A stretch of 64,000 bases of DNA from Maniola hyperantus (Eukaryota > Arthropoda > Insecta > Lepidoptera > Nymphalidae): positions 7,812,001 through 7,876,000 of the forward strand of contig NC_048555.1 in assembly GCF_902806685.2 (NCBI RefSeq), given 5' to 3'. Shown piece after piece: positions 10,985 to 23,090 of the stretch (position 1 is the first letter of the stretch; the number at the start of each line of letters is the position of its first letter). Made by a program: the position numbers and the translations under genes. Under the pieces are notes generated by a model, which worked only from the letters and a program-made list of their open reading frames with translations, searched no databases and was not told where the DNA came from.

Positions 10985-11110
10985 TATACTAGAATAGCGG
11001 CTGTCGTGAAATTAAACGGAAATCGAAGGCAACGGTTTGCGGCGTCGACCTATCTGTTCCTTGCTGTAGATGTACTATTCTAGATAGTCTATCTATAGAT
11101 CACTCTAACT
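10985..11110. repeat. Dispersed repeat related to 11995-12125
   Basis: Shares aaacggaaatcgaagg, a ttgcgg...ctatct word series and a self-complementary ctatagat region with 11995-12125. Both are short, non-coding and of unknown class. Confidence 0.4.
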
Positions 11111-11639
11111 ATAGATAGGTCTGAGATATCACGTAGTCTGATATTATGAACGTACCTGAATAACGAACGGTTAAAACGTCGCAGTTTCCACTCCTATTTA
11201 AAACCTTTCTGTCTTTGATCAATTAAATTCAGATTTCACAAAGCGCTCTTTGGTAATCGATTAGATGTGAAAGTCAAATCAAAATTCATGCAGATGTCAC
11301 GTTTTAGAACGATGCCATTTTATTTACGGAAAATATCGAAAGATTTGCTAAACTAGAATTATATTATATGGCGTGACCGCGAAGAGTCGCATTTGCACCC
11401 CTTACCTTTTTTATTTAATAACTAGATGATGCCCCCGACTTCGTCTGCGTAGGTTAAGGTTTTTCCTGACATAGAGTGTCAATCCTGATGCTGCTTGGGA
11501 CATCACCTAAACTGATGGAATTTAGAAACTGTCGGTTATAAATTGATTTTGGAGGTAACCAAGTGAAGACTATCGTCGAACTCGAGGACCCAACTCCTTA
11601 TCCTTGATGCTGTAAATAATCGCATTCCTAAATCCTGGT

Positions 11640-11935
11640 GATGCCACGTGATTTGTAAAGAATCATGCGTTTAAATGTTTTTACGAAATTTGGTACTGAG
11701 ATATCTTGCATCTCGGGGACGGGCTACCACGGATAGGCTACTTTTTGTCCTGGAAAATCAAAATTTCCCACGGGATTTTTAAAAACCTAAATCCACGCGG
11801 GCGAAATCGCGGGCATCAGCCACTAATATTATACTTTTTATCCCGGAAATCAAAGAGTAGGTACCCGCGGGATTTTGAAAATGTAAATCCACGCGGACGA
11901 AGTCGCGAGCGTCAGCCAGTTCAGCAGTAACTCTG
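11640..11935 (-). repeat. Two family A copies in tandem, reverse
   Basis: Two reverse-orientation family A fragments follow one another: 11680-11825 and 11835-11925, each with tttttaaaaacctaaatccacg or a close variant and gcggacgaagtcgcg. The second lacks the tetranucleotide end. Confidence 0.55.
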
Positions 11936-12309
11936 TGCTGATTCCATGTGACTACTTATTGAAGATCTATCTAGTATCTACTATCTATACACACGGACAC
12001 GGAAAAAGCAGTTGCAGCGAATTTAAACGGAAATCGAAGGATGCGGCTTGCGGTATTGCCCTGCCTTCATCTGTCTATCTGGTAGATCTATAGACAGGTT
12101 GGTAATATCTGAATATCAGATAGTTTATGACCTTCAGTGACGACTATAAGTTCCTACAGATTTTAAAACAGCAACAATGATGCATTTACTTACCTAAGTC
12201 TTGTTGATATTGGCTCTCATACTATACTAAATAGCTACTATTTGAAAATTACTTAGATGTCAAATAATACCTATTATCTAATCGAGATATTCTACTAGTA
12301 CCTAACTAG

Positions 12310-12597
12310 TGTAGAGGTGCAACCTCTACCGTTACTTGGCTGGCAGCTATTAGGAAAACTTCGCAGCTGCCACACAACAATATTCAAATTTGGAACGCAG
12401 TGGGGAATCCTCCTGGTCACGCACGTTACAAGATTCCACATTCCCTATCATCCGCTCGTCACGTCAACATCTTCTACCATTGTATTATATAAAGCTCGCG
12501 AGCCCGTCTGTATTGTACATAACATATCAATTGTAAAGTGTAAAATAAACATCACTATATGTAGCTGGTTCTTCATTACATCAACCCTTCAGCTACA
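12310..12597 (+). repeat. TRIM 5' LTR
   Basis: Begins TG, ends CA. It contains a TATA-like tattatataaag near 12483 followed by a likely R region, and an aataaac polyadenylation-like signal near 12545. The 94-96 codon open frame within it is repeated in the other LTR and has no domain, so it is not called a gene. Confidence 0.9.
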
Positions 12598-13154
12598 TAA
12601 TTGGTGACCCCGACGTGATCGAGTGCTGTATAGCCTCCGCACACATGTTCCTGTAGTACACTGGGCAGCCTAAGACACGATGTCACTCGCTCGTAAGTCC
12701 TTCGACCTTTTCACTTTTCCAGGTTCACTGAGTTTATCGCGCTCAGAACCTCTCTTCAGGTCTGTGTGGACGCGTGTTTGCCAAGGTTCGACGTGAAGAA
12801 GATTTGCTCATCATGCGTCTCCTCCGTCATCAAACTTTTTGCACTCCGAACGCTTCATTTATTGTAATTATTTTTTTCCGTGTCACTTAGGCATACAGGT
12901 CCACTGCTTATTTCTCTGGTCTTAAGTACTGCCTCCGAGTCACTGTGTACACAATGACCTGAGGTATTACACCATTACCAGATACTGCTACAGAAGACTC
13001 AACATTGAGGCAACTTTCAATCCTATTTGCCTTCTCATTTTTATCAATACATGTTCTAGTTTTAGGGTTCTTTTCCTTCATTCTTATGTATATAATACTT
13101 GCCTTACTTAATATTTCTTTTTTTTTTTCTGTTTCTCACTCCGTAGGGGGGTGA

Positions 13155-13442
13155 TGTAGAGGTGCAACCTCTACCGTTACTTGGCTGGCAGCTATTAGGA
13201 AAACTTCGCAGCTGCCACACAACAATATTCAAATTTGGAACGCAGTGGGGAATCCTCCTGGTCACGCACGTTACAAGATTCCACATTCCCTATCATCCGC
13301 TCGTCACGTCAACATCTTCTACCATTGTATTATATAAAGCTCGCGAGCCCGTCTGTATTGTACATAACATATCAATTGTAAAGTGTAAAATAAACATCAC
13401 TATATGTAGCTGGTTCTTCATTACATCAACCCTTCAGCTACA
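13155..13442 (+). repeat. TRIM 3' LTR
   Basis: Same sequence as 12310-12597 as far as can be read, preceded by the purine tract at 13144-13154 and followed by the ctag target duplication. Confidence 0.9.
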
Positions 13443-13469
13443 CTAGTAACTAGTTCATTCTGTTATTAT

Positions 13470-13660
13470 TAAGACTAGTCAGAGTGACGACCTGTATGCC
13501 TTCGAGCGTTCTCCATGATGTTCTCAAAGGTATTTGCCAATACGAACTTGGTCAGCGTGGTGGACTATGGCCTAAACCTTCTCAAACCCTATCATGAGTG
13601 TAGACCCATACTCAGTAGTAGGCCGCGGCGGTGGGTAGATCATAATGGGGTAAATTCGAG
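13470..13660 (+). mobile_element. SINE family 1, 3' fragment
   Basis: Contains the body in + orientation: cgttctccatgatgttctc, cgtggtggactatggcctaa and a tail with gtagaccc...ggtgggtagatcataatgggg. No tRNA-like head remains. Confidence 0.5.
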
Positions 13661-14748
13661 TGTCGAAACGCAATGTCAAAATAAAATGGCCCTAAAAAAT
13701 TGATTAAAATTTGAAAATTCAGTACCACTAATTTAAACTTCACAAGGTTTGCTTGAGTTTTAAACTTGAGTTACTACAAACTTGAGTTTTAAAACACGGC
13801 TATTAAAGTATATCTTACTTTAAGACTAAAGTGTTTAACGCTCGAATTCTATTAACATTGATGAGATGTAAAATCTTATACAAAGCCTACTACTTACTAC
13901 GTAGTGAATTTTACTACGTAAGCAGGTCAAGGCTTTTACTTAAGTTACTCAATAGTTAGTCGAATCCTGAGGGAGACGTTAAGGGAAGAATGGGGCAAAT
14001 GCCGAGGGTTGGGTCTAATAGCATTTACTACACCAAATCGTTACCTACAGAGGTTGCTATAAAGTGTTTTACAAATTGTTTTAGCCCCTATACTTCGAAG
14101 GAATCTGTGTAGAGTTGACATTATGTAAACATAAACAAATAATATTGTTAGGTAATATTTAGGTATTCGAGATTTTTAGAAACTTTGATAACGCCTTGAG
14201 GTTAGATCGTTTTCAGATTAGGTTATTTTCCTTCGCTATAATATTATTGCACCTCACCTCGTATTACTATGCGTGACTAGGCGACAGGAGGCGCGAGTCA
14301 ATTTCGTACAGTTAAAATCTCTCTTTATAGTACGTAGTAAAGTGAGACGGGGGAGTATCTGGGTTGCCACTGCTGGGTTTGTTAACCTTTCACGTCTCTC
14401 TCTTTTAACCATGTTTTTACCTAATGATACAGCTCTACTCGTAGGCACTATTGACATTTGACTGCCGCATACTTGCATGCGTATCATAGCCTAACTTCAA
14501 TTGTATGGAAAACACCTTTTACGAGGCTCAAGATACACGCTTCTCCGCCGAAAGTACCCCTAATCTTAAAACTCCCATGCGGCCGAGTTCACTCTGTGAC
14601 TCTGCGCGCTGCAACTCCTCTTGGCATTACCTACTTTCTTGGTCTGCGCTGGCCTGTGTCTCTGCCATACGACGTCCTCAATCTTACTAAGACCAATGGT
14701 ATTCAACCCTATATGTAGTTCATATTCTTACGCAGTGTTTCTTTACAG
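13661..14748 (+). other. Intron upstream of the first visible Dscam-family exon
   Basis: No exon or repeat with clear ends is seen. The sequence ends with the polypyrimidine stretch and acceptor gtttctttacag (14737-14748). Open frames on both strands near 14254-14950 partly overlap the real exon in wrong frames and are shadows. Confidence 0.5.
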
Positions 14749-14867
14749 CAGTACGCGCAACACCAGAGCCCCGCAGTTCGCCCACGATCACAGAGCCGCC
14801 GCACCACGTCGAGTTCACCAACGACACAGGCACGATGCTGTCGTGCTCCACAAGAGGACAGTACCAG
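14749..14867 (+). CDS. Dscam: Dscam-family receptor exon a: first part of Ig1
   Basis: Translated from its third base, the exon gives VRATPEPRSSPTITEPPHHV and then EFTNDTGTMLSCSTRGQYQ. The ITEPPxxVEFxNxTG...C pattern is characteristic of the N-terminal Ig domain of Dscam proteins; the cysteine is the first of the Ig1 disulphide. The acceptor is ctttacag at 14741-14748 and the donor is caggtgag at 14865-14872. The exon starts with two bases of a split codon and ends on a codon boundary, which matches the phase-0 start of the next exon 30.8 kb downstream. No signal peptide is encoded here, so an upstream exon is required; I could not find it in 1-14748. The extracellular product would act in homophilic neurite recognition (family knowledge). 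Confidence 0.88.
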
Positions 14868-17450
14868 GTGAGACCAGCAATATACCCTACATCCACACAA
14901 ATAATAGTGCTCTCCTGACCAGCCACGGCAGCCAATCTCAACCGTATCCTGCTACATAATTTTTAACCCAAGTGCGCTCCAACTTAGACCGCATCGGTCG
15001 CTGTGGAATGGACATGCCTTAGGTTCACAGGGTTGCTTGGTCGAAAAAGTGATCATCTGAGCACTCATTTGAAGTTCAATTATTGAAAACATTTTATATG
15101 TAGGTAGGTATATTTTTCACACGATCTGTAGGTACCTACTTCATATAAGTACACTGTGAACGGTTCTATCCTTATAATAACAGCTGTTAAGAGCCACAAT
15201 TCGGCAAAAGATTAATCTTTTACGTACCTTTCAAAACTTAGGCACTTAGCTAATATAAGGGACATAGAGAATGGGCATTAGGTATAACTATAATGCATTC
15301 CTTCATTAATTATTTTAAGTATAATCTATAATCTCATTTCAAGTAGTTACGTAAATTAACTACACGCTACAAATAAAAATAAAACTTCTCACAAAGGAAA
15401 AGTATTCTATAAATCTTACAACAAACGGTCCTTTTCCAGGCACTATATCATGTCCCATTAAGGTAAGAAAGAAACAGGCGAAAACAGGGCAAATAAGACG
15501 AATATATACGCCTGTCCTTAGCCTGTCCTAGTGCGCTTGCAAGGGGATGTGACCTCATTTATTTAAGTTCGCTCAGGACAGAGACAATTCATATGCGACT
15601 CTCACTGTTGGTTCACAAAAATGGAGGACTCTACTGCATACTGAAGGCTTTTCATCCGACTGACTTGTAGAATACGCATTTGCATTAAGTATTCAAAGAT
15701 TTTGCTAGCACCTTGATAAACTTAGATGGTTTTAAGATGATATACGCGTAATAAATAATAATAATATTGTGGTGTGAATGAGGAGTAAGTATATAAGGAC
15801 GGTTTGGATGGCATTTAGCAAAAGTTTTTTCGGACAAAGTATCTAAAACCCAAAAGAAACTTTCAATATTTTTGGTTATTCAAGTGAAAACTTCTTTAGG
15901 CGCGTTGGGCGATTTTGGGTTGGGTCATAGAGTAGGGAATGGGTAAAAACTCAAGGTTGTGTTACTGACATGCTAATATAGTGCTCGGAGTGCTGATTCA
16001 AGATGTTAATGATTTTAATTTATAAATCATGATTTCGAAATCCAAAAAAAAACCTTTATGTCATAGTCCTAAGTTTTCAATTCTGTCGATAGTCCCCTCG
16101 CTAACTGGCAATTTTTAATTTTTTGAAATTCTTAAGATTGTAATTCGATTAAACTCATATAATTTATTTTAAAAATAATTTAAAAATGGTTATTTTAAAA
16201 TGCTAACATTTCGTTTCGATCCGGATTCAACCCTTGGTTATTTGTCATCATTTAAAACTTGCCCATTCTAATCGATTTGGAAGTCCACATGCTACACAAA
16301 TAGGAACCTATCTGCACTGAGTGTGTAAACTACAAACAATAGGAGTGAATAGTCCCGCATGCCATCTGATTTAATATTCACAGACCGAACATACGTAGCT
16401 TTGATAAAGTTTTTCGCACAAGTTTTGCTGAATCGCAGGCTGATTCCGGTGGGAAATAAGTAAATGTATGGAGTTCTTGTATTCGTCACAATAATATACC
16501 GGGTTTAACAAGAACGCCAGCAAAACTTAGCGTTATTGTTTTACTACCTAAACACAATCCAATACCAATAACCATTTGCCTCATTTTGTAGTTTTAGTGA
16601 CTTAGTATTTTTCAAACCCGCAATGTATACCGTGCAAAACTCGGGTGCAAAGGGTGAACGACCTCCATTGCAGGCGTACGTAGTAACGGAAAAGTCACTG
16701 CGAACAGAATCATCTCTCGGTGCGCCGTATTTCTCATTGCTTAGCCTTCCATTGATGATTATGTCATCGTGGTATAGGTGGATGGTTTATCACTACCCAT
16801 ATTAAAGATGCGAAAGTGTGTTTGTTTGTTGGTTTATTGGTTTGACAAAAAGGAGTGTTTTTGACATCAATGGACAAATCGATGGCTTACCTAGTTCACA
16901 ATCGCATTAGTGCAAATTGTGAACTAAGTCTAAGTCATCGAAATTACAATTGGCGGGATTTGAAACATCAACCTTTCCACTAAGACCAGTTTTTGAGGCT
17001 CCAAATTACTCATTAGTCATTAGCAATTTCTCACGTAACTCCATACATGACATTCTCATTCTACAGAATTACCCTCGCCCCTTCAAGGTATTTATTACCG
17101 CCAAAAAGCAAACAAGCACCTTTTAACACAACCACTATTGTAATGTGAATATTCACAGGCATGATACTTATGACATTAGAAATAAGGACGAAATTGCAAC
17201 AAATAATACCCGTGAGCTGTTGACCTCTTTGCAAAAGTTTTGGACGGTGAAAACGATACCTGAGGGAAATTGTCCTGTATCGTACTAAAATGTCGCAGTT
17301 AATTTTATAACTTCTATGAAGCCTTTTTGTTTTTAAATTTGTTTTTGGGTTAAGGTTTTTCTTTTTATTATCCCCATAGACATTATTATCTTTTTTTATT
17401 TGTTGTAATGCATTTTGTTAAAGAAGATTATAATAATAATTGCTCAGCTT
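14868..17450 (+). other. Start of 30.8-kb intron, largely unassigned
   Basis: Donor at 14868. The stretch 16320-16490 is related to 34783-34960 (shared tctgatttaatattc and gggaaataag words), so it holds an old dispersed repeat. Nothing else is recognisable: no exon-like frame, no tRNA. Confidence 0.45.
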
Positions 17451-17777
17451 ACAGCAGCAACGCAATGTCGCCTGCTTTCGGAAGTTCACAACCTTGTTCG
17501 TCCTTCACCGTTCTACCACAGAACAGCGAGAAACCGTGAACGTTGGCATCCTTATGTGGTCGACATCCAATCAACTCGTATGAAACGTTTATGCTTAACA
17601 TTTCTGATACGAACTGCTACGGTATGGAATACCTGGGAATGCGCTTCCGGCGTCCATGTTTCCTGCCACGCTAAACCTAAATATCTTCAAGGCAAAAAAA
17701 GGCATCTTCTAGGCAAGTGCGCTTCAACTAAGTTATCATCATTGCTTCCCATCAAGCATGACTGTCATCAATCGTAA
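17451..17777 (+). pseudogene. Remnant of LINE ORF2 C-terminus
   Basis: The frame reads HNLVRPSPFYHRTARNRERW, HPYVVDI, then FLIRTATVWNTW and GKKRHLLGK. The order PPSPFYHRTARxR...HPYVVDI...FLIRTAxxWN...RHLLGK is the C-terminal block of common lepidopteran non-LTR reverse-transcriptase proteins. A second example starts near 63845 at the window edge. No RT core precedes it here, so it is 5'-truncated, the normal fate of LINE insertions. Confidence 0.65.
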
Positions 17778-17959
17778 ATCTATCTTGTAAAAAAACAGAA
17801 AGTGTCCAATATCCCATGGTCCTGAAAAATAATAAAATATATTAGTCACGCAATAAAAAATGTTTTTGCTTAAATGTCTGAACTTTAGAAGTTAGAACAA
17901 CATTTTTTTCAGTTCACAAACATTAAATATAAAGGCCGACTGTCAGACAACAATATTTT

Positions 17960-18620
17960 TCCAGAAACACCAAGCTGCGTCCTAGTTTCTTTCCTTGAGA
18001 GATCGCAAAAAATTGCTAAACAAAAGCGAAAGGGGTCACATTACCGGGGCTAAAGCAAGCTCGGCAAACGAGAGCTGCTGACTATACAGTATCCTTAGTA
18101 TAAGTTTACGCTCTCGACAGCGTGAATAGATTTCGAGTATAGAAATCGAGGCTATACCTCCTTGTCTGAGCGTATATCTTCTCAGACAGCTACTTTCTGT
18201 CTGGATGCTGCATTGGCCGAGGCCAGGCTTTAACAGCGCGAGTCTTGAAATGATGGACACTGATCTACTGGATTTTCAGAAAGGTCCGTATTAGGTGGTC
18301 TAGTCAAAGACAGTGTCATGCCCGGTTTTGTACTTATCGTCTTGGTCGTCGCCACTGTCAGTTGGCAATTCAGTACTACCAATTTTAACACGTATCTGTG
18401 GATGTACTCGAACCTAAAATTCGAATATTGACCAAAAATGCCTTGTTATATTAATATAAGAAGACATTTAGGTCAATATTACGAATTATGACAGAGTTTC
18501 TGTACTCGATATTATGAATGTTGTCATAATGTGCAAACTCATACTAAGCCGAGAATGCGAGACGCGTCAAAGAAAAACTAATGAAGTGCTGTTTTTAGGA
18601 AATTGAATATTACCGCAACA
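17960..18620 (+). repeat. Dispersed repeat related to 36400-36600
   Basis: Blocks attgctaaacaaaagcgaa, ggggtcacat and gtcaaagaaaaactaatgaa plus gtgctgtttttaggaaatt recur at 36432-36600 in the same order but there the middle part is missing. This is probably the untranslated tail of the LINE remnant immediately upstream, since it follows it directly. Confidence 0.5.
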
Positions 18621-18768
18621 GCACATTAAGGAATGTCTTTTGTATAAACTTAACCTTGTTCAAACTTAATTTATAATATATACGATGATACGAGTACCTA
18701 CGTCAAAAGAAAAGCACATGGGAAATGTTTATTCAATTTACCCTTTCTCGTAATATTTTAATATTTAT

Positions 18769-19952
18769 TGGAGGGTCGATATTGAAAGAGTTCTTACTGT
18801 CTATAGACTCCGTGAAAAGAAACGTATGAGTTTTACTCTACGGAAGGTAGCCATCTTTATTTTAGTTGTCAGAGTTGGACTTTGACACGCACGAATTTTG
18901 TTGTCGTTCACAATTTTCTCTCGCGTTAAATTAATTAAGTATCAGATTATAGCTTAGCTAATTATTATTCTTTGAGATAGGTAGGTAGTTTCTTAATCGT
19001 GATATTTAATTCGGTGATTGTGATATAGTTAGAACAGTAATTGTTCGATGCTAATGTACATTGTGTTAAATCGTAACATCTAGTGCCATCCGGTGACTTT
19101 GTCTGCAAAGCACTATTAATAATGTTCGCGTAGTTGTTTGACGAATATGGAATACTAATTATTGGTGAATATTAGAGTAATTCGTGAGTTAACGTTTGGC
19201 TCAGTGGATAGATTATTATAAGGACATCCGTTAAGGTTATTTCTGCAGACGCTAGTGATTTAGAGTGTAATTGGAGATATACCGGCAGTTGAGATAATGA
19301 TTAGTTTGAAGTGATAGTTTAGTGTGATAGTAACTTGAAGTTAACTTTGATAGTAGGTACCCGCTTTAGAATCGTATAACCCGGTTGGTAAAGAATCATT
19401 GATGACTCTCGTGTAATGTTGAAATGGATTAGACAATGAGTTGCCCATGAGATCGAATAGCTTACATTCTACCTGGTTTCTGTTGTGATCGCTTATTTGG
19501 GTGGATATAGTAGTCGTGGCGCGTGTGGCGCACGATGCTATGGTGTTCTGTATGCAGATGTGCACAGAGTGGAGAAGGTAGAGCTATTGCGATATTCTGA
19601 ATTAGTAATGAGAAGTCAATTATAAGATCTGGTTTAGATCGTAAGAGAGTCGATGCAATGATCCTTTTAAGAGCGTTCATGAAGTTGTGATTGATTACCT
19701 TGAGATGATTAGATAACGGAGTAGGTCGTGACTTGATTGAGAGGTTGCAATAGCAATTGCGCCCTAATCACACGATGTAGTGTTTAGCTTAGGTTAGCTA
19801 GTTTAGAGTGAGGTGAGGGGTCGCTGTGAGGGGTGGTTGGAGGCGACCATAGGTAGGGTTAGGTTAGGGTGATCTGGTTGTGTTACGTTGATGGTTTCCA
19901 TGTGCGATACGTTACTGAGAACTATTCTGAGCCATCCTCCTGTTCTCCGACA
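18769..19952 (+). repeat. Left terminal direct repeat (LTR-like)
   Basis: Begins tggagggtcgat and ends ctccgaca. Rich in G and T on the + strand, with a ggtagggttaggttaggg stretch at about 19853-19871 that resembles, but is not, a run of the insect telomere repeat. Reverse-strand frames of 72-74 codons inside it are duplicated in the right repeat and show no domain. Confidence 0.75.
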
Positions 19953-19989
19953 TCAGAAGTGGGATTCACGATTTATGCCCACATTTTCG

Positions 19990-20075
19990 AAAATCATTGC
20001 AACACTAGCTTTATTTAAAAAAAAAAAAAAAAGTTACAAGATTTTTTTTTTTTTTTTTTTTTTTTTATTATTTAT
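19990..20075. repeat. Adjacent long A and T homopolymers
   Basis: A run of about 16 A (from about 20018) is followed by gttacaag and a run of about 26 T ending near 20068. It sits just inside the left direct repeat. It could be the remains of two poly(A) tails in opposite orientation and may form a hairpin; exact lengths are prone to sequencing error. Confidence 0.5.
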
Positions 20076-20399
20076 TTGTGCAAGACATGTTTTCAATTTT
20101 AATACCCACACGTGGTCTTTCTTGAAAAGCTTGATTTACTTTTGTGTGTTTTGAATAAAAAGAGAAAGAAAGAAGGATTATTTTGTGTAGAGATGCGCTA
20201 AGGAGTGGTGAAAGTGGCCGTGATTTAATGGAGTTAAACTCAAAACTCGAATCATTTATTCAAAATAGTTAAGTTTAGTTCATTTACAATTTTGACTGTC
20301 AGTTGTTGGAGTTATGTGGTATGGTGGTGATGGTGAATTGCGTAAGCTTGGAGCTAAGGCTACGAGGGTTCCAAACTACTTGGTTTCCTTACTAAATGG

Positions 20400-21960
20400 T
20401 TATAGCATTGGGAGTGTGATGTCCCAGCACGGTTGTCATCTAATTTAATAGCTAGTGGTCTGATGTTTACAGCTGCTGAGATTGACTATCTAGCACTCTC
20501 AGATCATGATGCTACTTGGGCATTGGCAGTAAGGGTTGAAAAAAAAGTGCGATATAGGTCTGCATGGTCTTAATATGGGAGGGACTACAACGGGGATAAT
20601 ACGAAATAATTTTATTCATGAAATTTATCTTGTCCCTTACATTTTCGAATATTCGGAAAGCGTCGGCGAGGCATTTGATTCCTTTCATGATGTTGTATAA
20701 CTTTTCTATGTGCTGTGTTTACCCTTTAAGAAGGTGAAAATGGATAATTGTAATAATAAAACGGTATGGTTGACTGAAGGGATTTTTGGTATAATAGAGT
20801 CACCGAGTGACACTGAAGCTGGGCTAGGATGAGATGGGGACTGGCTCTGTAGAGGAGTGCGCTATTCGCCTATGCAGTGTATTTGCAGACATAGTGAATC
20901 AGTCGTTTGAATAAGGGGTTTTAGGGGTTGCTAGGCAACTTAAAAATTTCTATAGTTACCATTCCTGTAGCCCGTGTTCAAAAAAAAGGCGATTGATGTG
21001 GCACCGTACTATAACATTGGTGCCAATATTAGCGGGAATGATTGGAAAGGTAATGGTGAAATGTCTCAAAAAAAAATTCGATGCCAATGGTGTGCTCGTG
21101 GATGAACGATTTGGTTTTTGCAATGACAGCTCCACTGTTGAGGATTGTTTCTGTTTAAGTGGAATAGATAATGATAGCCTGAATGACAGGGTACCTATTG
21201 CTATTATTTTTCAGGATGTGACTAAGGCTTTTGACTTTGTGAATGATAAAATATTATTGGATAAATTAGATGGATATGGTGTTGAAAGAAGAGCTTATGA
21301 ATGGATAGAGTCGTATTTGAATGGACCGAAAATGTGCGCTGGGATTGCTAGAATGAAAAATAATACCAAAGGGTGTACGGATCTCCACTGGAATGTGATA
21401 AGCGGGGGGTACCTCAGACTGTATGGTATGTGTGGTGTATTAGAATCCTTCCGTTTGAACTGACTTCAAAAACGGAGGAGGTTTTTAAATTCGCCGGAAT
21501 ATTTGTTTTTTTTTTGTAACTTGTATTGGTGACATTACGATAGCGACCACTGTTCGTTGTGTATTGTTTGCAGTTGATAGAATAATGTTGAAGGAATGTA
21601 GGAATGGGAATTGAACGGCGCTTTGGAGGATAATTAATTGAATTAGTAATAATGACTTGGAAGTGCGCTTAAATAAAACTAAAATGATGCAGTTCATGAT
21701 CATGCGACGATGGAGAGGGTTGATGAGTTAAAGTTTTTGGGAATAATTTGCGACAGGAACTCTAATTTGAGGGTGCACATTAGGTGTGTGTGCTGAATTG
21801 GACGAATTTGTGTATGCGTGGGGACGTCTGGTGCAGATGATATAATTGAATGTGGCTTTGGGTGCATCCCACGGATGTGTATCATCCGTGTTGTCGTATG
21901 GATTGACATTGTAGGGTAATTACGTTGATGCTAAAAGGGCATTTCGACTTCAAAGGAAGT
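20400..21960 (+). pseudogene. Decayed non-LTR retrotransposon (endonuclease and reverse transcriptase)
   Basis: Fragments in shifting frames keep LINE order. At 20499-20516 the codons spell SDHDAT, the C-terminal motif of APE-type endonucleases. The one sizeable frame (20993-21463, 156 codons) shows ITLVPILAGMIGKVM, then GFCNDSSTVEDC (RT block), then FQDVTKAFDFVNDKILLDKL and WIESYLN, as in jockey/CR1-type RTs. A GVPQ-like block follows near 21405 in another frame. At 21567-21578 the catalytic box reads FAVD where a functional RT needs FADD. Later pieces read ELKFLGIICDRNSNLRVHI-like. Many stops and shifts make it non-functional. Confidence 0.75.
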
Positions 21961-22333
21961 GCATAAGGACTGTCTGTGTTATGGGTCTGTTCGATTGCTG
22001 TATGCCGTTATAAAAAAAATGGGGGTCCTTCCACTGTGATGCATAGAGGATATGGGCGTATTTATTAGGAGACGTCAAAAATATTTCCAACGAGATTATG
22101 AGGTAAGGATGAGTGGGTCGGTTGGATGCACGAACGAGCTATGCATTTCAGAATGTCACAGTGGTACATGCATGAAAAGCGTTTGCGCTATGGCTGTAAA
22201 AAAAAATGAACAATAAGCTGCCTGCCGATTGACCTCAAAAGGATGAGTTTGGATGTGTATAAGGAAGAGCTTAGTGAATTGCTTTTGGAAAAGTGCTATT
22301 GCGACGTTAAAGAATATTTGATTTATAAAAATG

Positions 22334-22592
22334 GGTTGTCTAAACGGCGAGGTGGCCATTTAGATGATAAACGGCGAGGTGGCTGTTTTGAAAAAAAAAG
22401 GGGGTTATCTAAAAGGCGAGGTGGCCATTTAGATAATAAACGGCGAGGTGGCGGTTTTGAAAAAAAGGGAGTTGTCTAAAAGGCGAGGTGGCCATTTAGA
22501 TAATAAACGGCGAGGTGGCTGTTTTGAAAAAAAGGGAGTTGTCTAAAAGGCGAGGTGGCCATTTAGATGATAAACGGCGAGGTGGCTGTTCC
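22334..22592. repeat. Tandem repeat, 67-bp unit, four copies
   Basis: The core ggcgaggtggccatttaga starts at about 22346, 22415, 22482 and 22549 (spacings 69, 67, 67). Each unit also has a second ggcgaggtgg core some 33 bases later and an A run. It lies between the LINE remnant and the right direct repeat. The 78-codon frame 22243-22479 is a translation of the repeat. Confidence 0.85.
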
Positions 22593-23090
22593 GATGATGG
22601 ATGGACGGCGGCGTGGCCGTTTCAGCTGAGGGGAGTTAGCTTGGTGTATAGTGTGGTGGGTGTTTGGAACAGGTGATAGGATCAGTAGCGGGGTACTGCT
22701 GGAGTTCGGGTTTTATGAGACATAATTATGAGCGGTGAGTCTATTATGGCAAATGGTGCAGTGTGTTTTAGAAGTTGCTACTATGGATAAAGTTGGGCTA
22801 TGCTTTGGTTGTGTCATGCTTGTTTTATTTGTAATGGTTGTGATATGCATGCTTTAGAATATGTGGTTTGTGTGCTTGTGCTGATTGTCAGGATGAACGA
22901 GCGGATGTTCTGACGTTTATAAAATGTTTGTGCTTGATACATACTAGCGCCCGAGGACGGTCGCATGTCAGAATGGCCGTATTGGAGGGTCGATATTGAA
23001 AGAGTTCTTACTGTCTATAGACTCCGTGAAAAGAAACGTATGAGTTTTACTCTACGGAAGGTAGCCATCTTTATTTTAGTTGTCAGAGTT

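Larger units (their letters stand above)
12310..13442 (+). mobile_element. TRIM: miniature LTR retrotransposon without genes
   Basis: Two 288-bp direct repeats (12310-12597 and 13155-13442), both starting tgtagagg and ending agctaca, read as identical throughout. They enclose 557 bases. Flanks show a 4-bp target duplication ctag (12306-12309 and 13443-13446). Just inside the left LTR is a primer-binding-like tggtgaccccgacgtg, and just before the right LTR a purine tract aggggggtga. The interior has no gag or pol frame. This is the full architecture of a terminal-repeat retrotransposon in miniature; it would need enzymes in trans. Identical LTRs imply recent insertion. Orientation + is set by PBS and purine tract. 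Confidence 0.9.

Noticed and set aside
12317..13446. Identical 94-96 codon open frames starting MQPLPLLGWQLLG
   Set aside because: They are translations of the two LTRs of the TRIM; no domain, and the frame spans promoter-like and poly(A)-like signals.
14254..14959. Several overlapping frames on both strands around 14.3-14.9 kb
   Set aside because: Only 14749-14867 in one frame has Dscam Ig1 residues and valid splice sites; the others are shadows.
19853..19871. Telomeric (TTAGG) tract
   Set aside because: Only a few imperfect units, copied in both direct repeats; it is part of the element, not a telomere.
22334..22592. CRISPR-like array
   Set aside because: The regular units are whole tandem repeats with no unique spacers, in an animal genome and inside a LINE remnant.
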